Shown here one piece after another: positions 29,251 through 38,063 of a stretch of DNA of 64,000 nt (position 1 is its first letter; the number at the start of each line of letters is the position of its first letter). Source of the DNA: Lentisphaerota bacterium (GTDB lineage Bacteria > Verrucomicrobiota > Lentisphaeria > Victivallales > Victivallaceae). Location of the stretch: positions 62,001 to 126,000 of the forward strand of contig SUVU01000001.1 in assembly GCA_015061865.1 (NCBI GenBank), written 5' to 3'. The position numbers and the translations under genes were made by a program. The notes below the pieces were generated by a model, which worked only from the letters and a program-made list of their open reading frames with translations, was not told the DNA's origin and ran no database searches.

Positions 29251-30783
29251 ATGCGGAGAACAAAAAAAGGCAATCCCCGGATTCTGGTGGTTACTCCGGA
29301 AATCACCTCTTTGCCGGTCGGTATGACTACCATGGGCGGGTATTTGCGTGCCAAAGCCGGCGGTTTGGCTGATGTTTCAGCGACATTGGTCGGCGCCCTG
29401 TACCGTCAGGGGGCAGATGTCCATGTGGCATTGCCGCATTACCGGAAAATGTTTCATATTGACGTCGGCAATCTCATCAATGATGAATTGCGGGTCTACA
29501 TGAGCAATTTGCACAACAGCCGTATCCATTTGGCTGAAGACCGCATTTTTTACTACCGTGACTCTGTATACAGCAACTATTCCAATGATACATTTATGCA
29601 GTCGCTGGCGTTTCAGCGGGAAGTTATCAATAATATCATTCCGCAGGTCAAACCGGATTTGATCCATTGCAACGACTGGATGACCGGATTGATCCCGGCT
29701 GCCGCCAGACGGATGGGTATTCCGTGTCTGTTTACGGTGCATAATATTCACACGCAGAAACGCACGCTGGCCGAGATCGAGGATCGCGGTATTGATGCGG
29801 CACCTTTCTGGCAGAATCTTTATTATGAGCGCCCGCCGTATAATTACGAGGAGAGCCGTTCGACCAATGCGGTGGATTTTTTGACCAGCGGTATTTTTGC
29901 GGCACACTTTATCAATACGGTAAGTCCCACGTTTCTGAAAGAAATCGTGGATGGCTGCCACAGTTTTGTGCCGGAAAACATCCGCCGGGAGATCGCCGGG
30001 AAATTTTATGCCGGTTGCGCCAGCGGTATTCTCAATGCTCCGGATGAGAGCAATGACCCGCAAATCGATGACTTTTTGGAAGCAAAATATAACAGCAGCA
30101 ATTGCGAAAAAGCCAAACAGGTCAACAAGATCGCATTTCAGGCGCGTACCGGTTTGAAATGTGACCAGAATGCGCCGCTTTTCCTGTGGCCGCACCGTCT
30201 GGATCCGATCCAGAAAGGCTGTCAGCTGCTGGCGGATCTGGTTTACGACATGGTGCATCGTTATTGGGATTGCGGTTTGCAGATTGCGATCGTTGCCAAT
30301 GGCGAGTATCAGAAAGTTTTCCGTGACATAATCGCCTATCATAATTTCTATGAACGGGTGATGGTCTGTGATTTCGACGAGCAGCTGTCCCGGCTGGGTT
30401 TTGCCGCATCGGATTTCATGCTGATGCCGTCACGGTTTGAGCCGTGTGGTTTGCCGCAGATGACCAGTCAGTATTACGGCAGTTTGCCGATCGTCCATGA
30501 TACCGGCGGTCTGCATGATACCGTGGATCACCTTTCTGAAGACGGCAATTACGGCAATGGTTTCGTATTCAAAAATTATGATGTCGGCGGTTTGCGCTGG
30601 GGCGTGGACGAAGCGATGCGGTTCTACTTCAAAGACCGGGCGTGGAAAAATAATGTCATCTCCCGGATCATGGATGAAGCGAGAATACGTTTCAACCACG
30701 ATGTCACTGCCCAGGAATACATCAAAATTTACGAGTCCATGCTTGCCCGTCCGCTGGTGGACAAATCATTTGCGGTAAAATAA
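29251..30783 (+). CDS. glgA: Glycogen/starch synthase (GT5)
   Basis: AKAGGLADVSATL, DLIHCNDWMTGLIP, FTVHNIHTQ, LMPSRFEPCGLPQMTSQYYGSLPIVHDTGGLHDTV. Confidence 0.93.
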   Translation: MRRTKKGNPRILVVTPEITSLPVGMTTMGGYLRAKAGGLADVSATLVGALYRQGADVHVALPHYRKMFHIDVGNLINDELRVYMSNLHNSRIHLAEDRIFYYRDSVYSNYSNDTFMQSLAFQREVINNIIPQVKPDLIHCNDWMTGLIPAAARRMGIPCLFTVHNIHTQKRTLAEIEDRGIDAAPFWQNLYYERPPYNYEESRSTNAVDFLTSGIFAAHFINTVSPTFLKEIVDGCHSFVPENIRREIAGKFYAGCASGILNAPDESNDPQIDDFLEAKYNSSNCEKAKQVNKIAFQARTGLKCDQNAPLFLWPHRLDPIQKGCQLLADLVYDMVHRYWDCGLQIAIVANGEYQKVFRDIIAYHNFYERVMVCDFDEQLSRLGFAASDFMLMPSRFEPCGLPQMTSQYYGSLPIVHDTGGLHDTVDHLSEDGNYGNGFVFKNYDVGGLRWGVDEAMRFYFKDRAWKNNVISRIMDEARIRFNHDVTAQEYIKIYESMLARPLVDKSFAVK

Positions 30784-32771
30784 TGACATTTCCCCGTAGG
30801 TCAAATGAGCCTGTGCCGTTGGCGGCAGACCCGTTTCTGACACCGTATCAGGCGGAATTAACTTCCCGGAAACGGGAGGCTGAAGCGGTTGCGGTGCGGT
30901 TGAAAGGGCGGCATCAGCAGTTTGCCGATTTTGCCAGCGGTCACGAATATTTCGGGATGCACCGGCAAAAAACGCAATGGGTGTTCCGGGAGTATGCTCC
31001 GCATGCGCAGGAGATGTTTCTGGTCGGAGATTTTTCCAACTGGGAACCGCAGGAATATTATCGTCTGCATCCGGTCAAATCCGGGGTGTGGCAGGGGAAA
31101 TTTCCGGTTTCGACATTCCGTCACGGCATGAATTATAAATTGTTTGTGCGCTGGGACGGCGGTTGCGGCATGAGGATCCCCGCCTATGCCCGCTATGTGA
31201 AACAGGATGAAGCGAGCAAACTTTTCTGTGCCGTGATCTGGGAGCCGGAAACGCCGTATTGTTTCCGGCATAGTATTCCTGCACCGGCATATCCGGTGAT
31301 TTACGAAGCTCATCCGGGGATGGCGCAGGAAGAGGCGAAACTGGGGACATTTGATGAATTCCGCCGGCTGATATTGCCGGAAATAGCCCGCAAAGGCTAT
31401 AATACAGTGCAGTTGATGGCGGTGATGGAGCATCCGTATTACGGCAGTTTCGGTTATCATGTGGCGAATTTCTTTGCGGTATCCAGCCGGTTTGGTACGC
31501 CGGATGATTTCAAGCGTCTGGTGGATGATGCGCATGGTTTGGGGTTGCGGGTCATAATGGATATCGTACACTCTCATTCGGTGAAAAACGAACTGGAGGG
31601 ATTGGCGCTGCTGGATGGCTGCCGGACGACCTATTTTCATGCCGGCAGCCGGGGGGAACATCCGGCGTGGGATTCGCTGTTGTTTGATTACGGCAAAGAT
31701 GAAGTAAAACATTTTCTGCTCTCCAATTGCCGTTTTTTTCTGGACGAATATCATTTGGATGGTTTCCGCTTTGACGGCGTGACCAGTATGATGTATCACC
31801 ATCACGGCTTGAATAAATGTTTTACCTCGTATGCGGATTATTTTGGCAGTGATGTTGATAAAGATGCGGTAATTTACCTGACATTGGCAAATAAATTGAT
31901 CCACGAAGTCCGCCCGGATGCGCTCACAGTCGCCGAAGATGTCAGCGGGATGCCCGGATTGGCGTCGCCGGAGGGGATCGGTTTTGATTACCGGATGGCG
32001 ATGGGGGTGACGGATATGTGGTTCAAATTGCTGGATATTCCGGATGAAAACTGGGATATGTTTTACTTGTACGGCGAATTGACTAACCGCCGCCGGGATG
32101 AACGCTCCATCAGTTATGTGGAGTGTCACGATCAGGCGATCGTCGGCGGCAAAACGGCGTTGTTCCGCATGGCAGATGCGGCGATGTATACCCAGATGCA
32201 CCGGAATTCCGGGGATGGTGCGGTCGATCGTGCGGTGGCATTGCATAAGTTGATGCGTTTGGCGACGGCGGCGGCGGCAGGGCAGGGGTATTTGAATTTC
32301 ATGGGCAATGAATTCGGACACCCGGAGTGGATAGATTTGCCCCGGGAGGGCAATAACTGGAGCATGGCTCACGCCCGGCGGCAATGGAGTCTGGAACACG
32401 ATGAAAATTTGCGTTTTGGTGCGTTGAGTGCATTTGACGTGGAAATCACGCAGCTGATCAAAAGTTTCGGATTTTATGATACGGTGGTGCAGACGGTGCG
32501 GATAGATAATGCCGGCAAAGTGATCGCTTTTGAGCGCAACGGATACTGGTTTTTCTTCAACTTCCACCCGGAGCAGGCGTATACAGACTATGAATTTGAA
32601 GTGCTGGCGGGCAGTTACCGGACGGTATTGGACAGTGATGAAAAACGCTTTGACGGCTTTGCCCGGCGAGAAGCCGGACAGCGGTATTTTTCCATGCCCA
32701 GAAGTCATGGCGTGGTTATCTCCTTATACCTGCCGCCGCGCACTGCGTTAGTGCTTCAGCGTGAAGCATAA
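30783..32771 (+). CDS. glgB: 1,4-alpha-glucan branching enzyme (GH13, eukaryote-like type)
   Basis: EMFLVGDFSNWEP; MDIVHSHSVKNELEGL; DGFRFDGVTSMMYHHHGL; YVECHDQAIVGGKTALFR; NFMGNEFGHPEWID. Confidence 0.93.
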   Translation: MTFPRRSNEPVPLAADPFLTPYQAELTSRKREAEAVAVRLKGRHQQFADFASGHEYFGMHRQKTQWVFREYAPHAQEMFLVGDFSNWEPQEYYRLHPVKSGVWQGKFPVSTFRHGMNYKLFVRWDGGCGMRIPAYARYVKQDEASKLFCAVIWEPETPYCFRHSIPAPAYPVIYEAHPGMAQEEAKLGTFDEFRRLILPEIARKGYNTVQLMAVMEHPYYGSFGYHVANFFAVSSRFGTPDDFKRLVDDAHGLGLRVIMDIVHSHSVKNELEGLALLDGCRTTYFHAGSRGEHPAWDSLLFDYGKDEVKHFLLSNCRFFLDEYHLDGFRFDGVTSMMYHHHGLNKCFTSYADYFGSDVDKDAVIYLTLANKLIHEVRPDALTVAEDVSGMPGLASPEGIGFDYRMAMGVTDMWFKLLDIPDENWDMFYLYGELTNRRRDERSISYVECHDQAIVGGKTALFRMADAAMYTQMHRNSGDGAVDRAVALHKLMRLATAAAAGQGYLNFMGNEFGHPEWIDLPREGNNWSMAHARRQWSLEHDENLRFGALSAFDVEITQLIKSFGFYDTVVQTVRIDNAGKVIAFERNGYWFFFNFHPEQAYTDYEFEVLAGSYRTVLDSDEKRFDGFARREAGQRYFSMPRSHGVVISLYLPPRTALVLQREA

Positions 32772-32800
32772 ATCCTTAATAAATTTCCTTGCTGTTCCAT

Positions 32801-32828
32801 TTGTAAAACTGTTTTTTTGTGCTATATT
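32801..32828 (+). promoter_or_regulatory. Putative promoter of the AIDA-repeat gene
   Basis: TTGTAA-N16-TATATT. Confidence 0.55.
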
Positions 32829-32862
32829 TCAAGTGAGTATATAAATACGAAAGGAATAGGGC

Positions 32863-35547
32863 ATGAATTACAAAATTTACGATGGTATCGTCAGTTCCGG
32901 CATCGTTTTGGATTATAATGAAACAATGCATATCTCCAGCGGCGGCGTGGCGAGCAATACCACCGTCAATTCCGGCGGCGATATGTACGTTTATGACGGC
33001 GGCGTGGCGAACAGTACCACCGTCAATAGCAGTGGCTATATGTCCATCTCCAGCGGCGGTGTGGCGAATAATACCACCGTTGAAGACTATGGCGACATGA
33101 CCATCTGGAGCGGCGGCGTGGCAAGCAATACCACCGCCAATTCCAGTGGCTATATGACCATCTGGAGCGGCGGCGTGGCGAACGATACCACCGTCAATTC
33201 CAGGGGCGGCATATACATCGGAAACGGCGGCGTGGCGAATGATACGTTTGTTGACGATGGCTGGATGGAGATCGGAAGCGGCGGCAGTGCGCTTAATGTC
33301 AACTGGACACCGTGTGTTGGGGATGTATACATTAATGATGGCGCTGTTGTCACCTTTACCAGCAAATATTCCGGGGTATATTTCGGATCGGATAATCAAC
33401 TGCTTTATCAGACAACTGTTATGAAAGGGGAAAACGTATCCCGTCCAAATTGCAGTATGTTTGTAATGAGCGGCGGCGTGGCAAGCAATACCACCGTCAG
33501 TTGGTATGGCAAAATGTTCATCTGGAGCGGCGGCGTGGCGAATGATACCACCGTCAATTCCGGGGGCGGAGTGGACATCGCCAGTGGCGGCGTGGCGAAT
33601 GATACCACCGTCAATTCCAGTGGCTATATGGGCATCTGGAGCGGCGGCGTGGCGAATGATACCACCGTCAATTCCGGGGGCGACATGATCATCGACAACG
33701 GCGGCGTGGCGAATGATACGTTTGTTGACGATGGCTGGATGGGGATCGGACGCGGCGCCGTGGCGACCAATACCACCGTCAATTCCGGGGGCGACATGAT
33801 CATCGACAACGGCGGCGTGTCGAATGATACGTTTGTTGACGATGGCTGGATGGGGATCGGAAGCGGCGGCGTGGCGAGCAATACCACCGTCAATTCCGGT
33901 GGCTACATGCGCATCTGCGGCGTGCCAAGCAATACCACCGTCAATTCCGGGGGCAAAATGACCATCTCCAGCGGCGGCGTACATCGCGGCAAATTGACGA
34001 TTAATGACGACGGGATTGTGTCCGCCAGCTACGGAGCAATTATAGACTTTACCGTAAAAGACCGGAAACCGGAAGATGATTATTTGATAAATAACTTGTC
34101 CAAGATTATATACTATGATTGGGAAAGTCCAAAGTATAAGATCACGGTCGCTCCGAATCAGGCCGCAGGAATCTATAAACTTGCTCTGGGTGCAAGCAGT
34201 TTCACCGGCAGTGTTACTGTTGGCGACGGCACAATAAACTATGGCCGTGTAGCGGTCAATGGTGCAGATTTGACTTACGGCGGAAATATCTATTCACTTG
34301 ATCAAGCTGGCGGTGATTTGACTTTGACCATATACATTGATACCACTCCGCCGGTCAAACCGGTCGCTAAAGCGAATATCACCGTCGCTACTAATAAAAA
34401 TGTTACCGTGACGGCAAGTTTCAGCAGCGATTCCGCAATAAAACAGTATTCGCTGGATAAAAAGTCTTGGAAGACGTATACTTCCGGTATCGTGATGAAA
34501 AATAATGGCTCTCTTTACTTCCGGGGACGGGATAAAGCGGGAAATTACTCTGCCATCACCACTTATACGGTGAAAAATATTGACCGTGCGGCTCCGGTGA
34601 TCAGCAAACTTACTGCAACATCAAAAAATTTGGTCATCACCGCCAAAGACAACGTGAAAATTGCAAAATATGTAGTAACGGTCGGTAAAAAAACGCAAAC
34701 CATCACCGGTAATACCCTCGCATTGGGCAACTTGCCGATCGGCAAAGTTGCAGTTTCAGTGGTCGCTTACGATGCGGCGGGCAATAAGAGTTCGGCGAAA
34801 AAAATCAACCTCACCATTAAAGACACCACGCCGCCGTCAAAAGTCGTCACGCTGAAAAATCCTGTCGTCACCGGCAAGTACAAAGGTACATTCAGCTGGT
34901 CGGCGGCAAAGGATAATTCCGGCAAGATCGCCCGGTATGAAATCCAGCTGGACAACGGCAAAATTTACAAATCGACTAAAACGGGCGTTTCCATCAGCAA
35001 ACTGACGGTCGGCAAACACACTTACCGTGTCCGTGCCATTGACAAAAACAAAAACGTCAGCGCCTGGAGCAGCCGCAAGTCTTTCACGGTCAAAGATATG
35101 ACTGCGCCGTCAAACGTTGCGGTAAAAGTGAAAGTTTCCGGCAACAACGCCGTTTTGACGTGGAAAAAGCCCAAAGACAATGTCGGCGTGACCAAATACA
35201 TTTTGAAATACGGCAACAAAACCGTCACTCTCAAAGGTTCAGTCACGAAATACACCATCACCGGCTTGAATAAAGGCAATTACTCCTATTCGATGGTCGC
35301 CGTCGATGCCGCCAACAACAAAAGCAAAGCGAAAACCGGCAAAATCACCATCAAACAGCCGCTGGCTCCGGCACGTGCCGCCGAAGCACTCTACGCTGCC
35401 GACTTTGCCGCCCCGGAAGCACTCTTTGCCCCGCAGACGGACATCCTTGCTTACTGCAATGACCTGCAATCCGGTGCGGTGATCGCCTCGACCGATGATT
35501 TGACTTCTGCTGAACAGCACAAAGATAAATTCATGCAGTTGGCGTAA
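32863..35547 (+). CDS. AIDA-repeat surface/secreted protein with Fn3-like domains and a distinct C-terminal tail
   Basis: Multiple SGGVA(S/N)(N/D)TTVNSGG repeats, then domains such as VTGKYKGTFSWSAAKDNSGKIARYEIQLDN and TPPSKVV/TAPSNVA linkers; C-terminus ...TDILAYCNDLQSGAVIASTDDLTSAEQHKDKFMQLA. Confidence 0.85.
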   Translation: MNYKIYDGIVSSGIVLDYNETMHISSGGVASNTTVNSGGDMYVYDGGVANSTTVNSSGYMSISSGGVANNTTVEDYGDMTIWSGGVASNTTANSSGYMTIWSGGVANDTTVNSRGGIYIGNGGVANDTFVDDGWMEIGSGGSALNVNWTPCVGDVYINDGAVVTFTSKYSGVYFGSDNQLLYQTTVMKGENVSRPNCSMFVMSGGVASNTTVSWYGKMFIWSGGVANDTTVNSGGGVDIASGGVANDTTVNSSGYMGIWSGGVANDTTVNSGGDMIIDNGGVANDTFVDDGWMGIGRGAVATNTTVNSGGDMIIDNGGVSNDTFVDDGWMGIGSGGVASNTTVNSGGYMRICGVPSNTTVNSGGKMTISSGGVHRGKLTINDDGIVSASYGAIIDFTVKDRKPEDDYLINNLSKIIYYDWESPKYKITVAPNQAAGIYKLALGASSFTGSVTVGDGTINYGRVAVNGADLTYGGNIYSLDQAGGDLTLTIYIDTTPPVKPVAKANITVATNKNVTVTASFSSDSAIKQYSLDKKSWKTYTSGIVMKNNGSLYFRGRDKAGNYSAITTYTVKNIDRAAPVISKLTATSKNLVITAKDNVKIAKYVVTVGKKTQTITGNTLALGNLPIGKVAVSVVAYDAAGNKSSAKKINLTIKDTTPPSKVVTLKNPVVTGKYKGTFSWSAAKDNSGKIARYEIQLDNGKIYKSTKTGVSISKLTVGKHTYRVRAIDKNKNVSAWSSRKSFTVKDMTAPSNVAVKVKVSGNNAVLTWKKPKDNVGVTKYILKYGNKTVTLKGSVTKYTITGLNKGNYSYSMVAVDAANNKSKAKTGKITIKQPLAPARAAEALYAADFAAPEALFAPQTDILAYCNDLQSGAVIASTDDLTSAEQHKDKFMQLA
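32935..33985 (+). repeat. Degenerate tandem coding repeats (AIDA-type)
   Basis: Recurring GGCGGCGTGGCGAA(T/C)GATACCACCGTCAATTCC units in frame within ORF 32863..35547. Confidence 0.9.
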
Positions 35548-35560
35548 ATCATACAAGTAA

Positions 35561-35603
35561 AAAGTGATTGGGATGAAAAATTTCTCCCAATCACTTTTTT
35601 TAT
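35561..35603 (+). terminator. Intrinsic terminator of the AIDA-repeat gene
   Basis: AAAGTGATTGGGA...TCCCAATCACTTT stem, then a T-run. Confidence 0.88.
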
Positions 35604-35626
35604 CATCAACCGTTCTTTATAGGTAA

Positions 35627-35818
35627 TGTCCCAAATTTTGTGAAACATACATACAAGACCGAATGAACACATTTTATGGCGACACCTAGAATATATCACT
35701 TACATTGTGATTGGTCAAAAACATAAAACGGTTTGATTGCACCCGCTGCATCCACCGACTTGTCACGGCGTAGGGCAACGAAGCCGGACGGTTAGATTTT
35801 ATCACAACAAATGGGACA
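35627..35818. mobile_element. Candidate MITE / IS remnant with ~20-bp terminal inverted repeats
   Basis: Left end TGTCCCAAATTTTGTGAAAC, right end reverse complement TGTCCCATTTGTTGTGATAA (15/20 identical by eye); flanked by TTCTTTATA at 35613..35621 and 35823..35831. Confidence 0.45.
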
Positions 35819-35846
35819 ATAATTCTTTATATTATCCGGGCATAAA

Positions 35847-35880
35847 AAACGGATGGATTTTTGAAAATCCATCCGTTTTG
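35847..35880 (-). terminator. Intrinsic terminator of rpsD
   Basis: AAAACGGATGGATTTT...AAAATCCATCCGTTTT long perfect stem just downstream of the minus-strand rpsD stop. Confidence 0.85.
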
Positions 35881-35897
35881 GGTGTCTGCAGTGCAGA

Positions 35898-36500
35898 TTA
35901 CCGGGCGTAGTACTCGATGACGCTCATGATCTTGACGGAGACCGGAATCTCCTCGACCTGCGGAGCGCGGACGAGCGTGGCTTTCAGGTTGTCGAGATCG
36001 ACTTCCATGTAAGCCGGCACTGTGGAGTTGCCTTTTTTCGCCATTTCAGCGATCGCCGGGGATTTGGCGGCATCAATGGAGATGACCTGACCTTCTTTGA
36101 CGATGCAGCTGGAACGGTCGATGCGTTTGCCATCGACGAGGATGTGGCCATGGTTGACCATCTGTTTCGCAGCGAAAATCGTGGGAGCGAAACCGGCACG
36201 GTAGACCATCGCATCCAAACGCTGTTCCAAGCTGCGGAACAATTTTTCGTGAGTCACGCCGGTACCGCTTTTGGCTTTGGCGAAAGCGATACGAAGCTGT
36301 TTTTCACTGATCGCATAGTAGTTGCGGAGTTTCTGTTTTTCCATCAGCAATTCGCCGTAGGTGGACAATTTGACCCGACGGCCTTTACCATGGGGACCGG
36401 CGGCATACGGACGTTTGACGCTCGGACATTTCGGATCACCCCAGAGACACTGGCCGATCCGGCGGCAGAATTTGTGTTTTGCTCGACTTGCGGTTGGCAT
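35898..36500 (-). CDS. rpsD: 30S ribosomal protein S4
   Basis: GKGRRVKLSTYGELLMEKQKLRNYYAISEKQLRIAFAKA...EKLFRSLEQRLDAMVYRAGFAPTIFAAKQMVNHGHILVDGKRID. Confidence 0.94.
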   Translation of the reverse strand: MPTASRAKHKFCRRIGQCLWGDPKCPSVKRPYAAGPHGKGRRVKLSTYGELLMEKQKLRNYYAISEKQLRIAFAKAKSGTGVTHEKLFRSLEQRLDAMVYRAGFAPTIFAAKQMVNHGHILVDGKRIDRSSCIVKEGQVISIDAAKSPAIAEMAKKGNSTVPAYMEVDLDNLKATLVRAPQVEEIPVSVKIMSVIEYYAR

Positions 36501-36663
36501 AACCAATCCCTTTCATAAAAATTAGTTTATGGTACTCCGGGTGTCAAGCCACAAATCATAATGGGGCCCGAAATACCGTTGCAATTCATATAAAATACTG
36601 CCAAAATGGAGTTTTTTCAAGCTGCTTGCCGGGTAATATCCATCTTTTTTGCAGATTTTTGAA

Positions 36664-36691
36664 TTGAAAAAACGTTTTGCGGCAGTATATT
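36664..36691 (+). promoter_or_regulatory. Putative promoter of HAD gene
   Basis: TTGAAA-N16-TATATT. Confidence 0.55.
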
Positions 36692-36720
36692 AGGAAAATA
36701 TTTACGAAAAGAGGTCGGTT

Positions 36721-37362
36721 ATGATAAAACATGTTGCATTTGACTTTGACGGGACACTGGCGGACAGTGTGGATTTTTGTCTCTATGTTTTTGATGCGGT
36801 ATTCAAAAAATACATGGGCGATCAAGCTCCGGAGCGGGAGGCGATCTATCAATGTTTCGGCATGAATGAGCCGGGCGTGATCCGCAATTTTGTCGGCAGC
36901 AATTTGCCGGAAGCCGAGGAGGAATTTTACCGGCTGCACCGGCAATGGCATCTGCAAATGTGTCCGGATTTGTTCCCGGGATGCCGCAAATTGCTGGATT
37001 ATTTGCGTGAACGCAACATTCCCGTGTCGATCGTGACCGGCAGATCGGAAACCACCTGTCAGATTTCGGTGGAAGTATTGCAGCTGCAGGGCATTTTTAC
37101 CGATTTTCAATATGGCGCGGCGCAGAGGAACGATAAATCGGCGCAGTTGCAGCTGCTGATGGATAAATATGATTTGAGCGCCGATGAGATTTTGTATGTC
37201 GGCGATGCTGTTTCCGATGCGGAAGCCTGTCATGCCGCCGGAGTGAAATGTCTGTCGGCGGCATGGGCGAAATCCGCCCGGATCGCCGAATTGGAAAAAA
37301 TCAATCCCGGTCTGGTTTTCCGCACCGTGGAGGCGATGATCGATTATTTGCAAACTCATTAA
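36721..37362 (+). CDS. HAD family hydrolase (phosphoglycolate phosphatase-like)
   Basis: VAFDFDGTLADSVDF, VSIVTGRSETT, ILYVGDAVSDAEACHAAGVKCLSAAW. Confidence 0.85.
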   Translation: MIKHVAFDFDGTLADSVDFCLYVFDAVFKKYMGDQAPEREAIYQCFGMNEPGVIRNFVGSNLPEAEEEFYRLHRQWHLQMCPDLFPGCRKLLDYLRERNIPVSIVTGRSETTCQISVEVLQLQGIFTDFQYGAAQRNDKSAQLQLLMDKYDLSADEILYVGDAVSDAEACHAAGVKCLSAAWAKSARIAELEKINPGLVFRTVEAMIDYLQTH

Positions 37363-37364
37363 GT

Positions 37365-38063
37365 TTATTTGCTCAATTCTTTGATCGCTTCGGCAGCACA
37401 GAAACAACCGCAAACAGCTGGCAGGTAACTGATGCTGCCGATTTTTTTGCCGGTGAAACTGCGTTGGGGAATTTCCGGAGAAAATACCGTTTTTACCCCT
37501 TTGGTGATACCGGTTTCTTTCAGTTTGCCCCGCATGACCCTTGCCAATGGGCAACCGTAAGTTTTGGAAATATCAGCGATCCGGACTTGGGACGGGTCAA
37601 GTTTGCCGCCGGCTCCCATGGCGCTGATAAAGGGGATATCAAGGGTTTTCAACTGCCGGATGAGTTCAACTTTTACCGGAACATCGTCAATGGCATCCAC
37701 GGCAAAATCAAATCCGTTTTGCAATAGTCCGGCGATATCTTCCGGGGTTTTCAAAAACTGCGGCAGAATGGTGAATTCCCCCTCCGGATTTATATCCCGG
37801 CACCGGGCGGCAAGGACTGCGGCTTTGGGCATCCCGACCGTGGCTCCCAGAGCGATGATTTGCCGGTTGCAGTTGGAAATATCAATCGCATCACCGTCAA
37901 CCAGCGTGAGATGACCGATGCCGCACCGGGCGATATTTTCTGCTGCATGACCGCCTACACCGCCTACACCGACGACCAAAACCCGTTTGGTTTTCAATTT
38001 TTGCAGGGTGTCATCGCCCAATATCAATGCCGTCCGGGAAAATCTGTCAGCCCAATCACTCAT
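37365..38063 (-). CDS. ThiF/HesA family E1-like protein (tRNA threonylcarbamoyladenosine dehydratase-like)
   Basis: RVLVVGVGGVGGHAAENIARCGIGHLTLVDGDAIDISNCNRQIIAL; FAVDAIDDVPVKVELI; DISKTYGCPLARVMR. Confidence 0.85.
   Translation of the reverse strand: MSDWADRFSRTALILGDDTLQKLKTKRVLVVGVGGVGGHAAENIARCGIGHLTLVDGDAIDISNCNRQIIALGATVGMPKAAVLAARCRDINPEGEFTILPQFLKTPEDIAGLLQNGFDFAVDAIDDVPVKVELIRQLKTLDIPFISAMGAGGKLDPSQVRIADISKTYGCPLARVMRGKLKETGITKGVKTVFSPEIPQRSFTGKKIGSISYLPAVCGCFCAAEAIKELSK

Noticed and set aside
28301-29263. 320-aa minus ORF antisense to glgP
   Set aside because: Antisense shadow of a strongly supported phosphorylase gene.
30858-32708. 616-aa minus-strand ORF antisense to glgB
   Set aside because: It lies entirely within the clearly identified branching enzyme; the H/I/R/F-rich sequence is typical of spurious antisense ORFs.
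32776-33984. 402-aa minus-strand repetitive ORF (HAAVVDDHVAPGIDGGI...)
   Set aside because: Mirror image of the AIDA coding repeats; the plus frame extends the full 894 aa with known repeat chemistry, an RBS and a terminator.
32935-33985. Regular repeats considered as a CRISPR array
   Set aside because: Repeats are in frame, degenerate and contiguous with no unique equal-length spacers; no cas genes nearby.
35627-35818. Minus-strand reading LPYAVTSRWMQRVQSNRFMFLTNHNVSDIF considered as a transposase fragment
   Set aside because: Too short, with no recognisable DDE/HTH motif and no start/RBS support; treated as non-coding interior of the candidate element.
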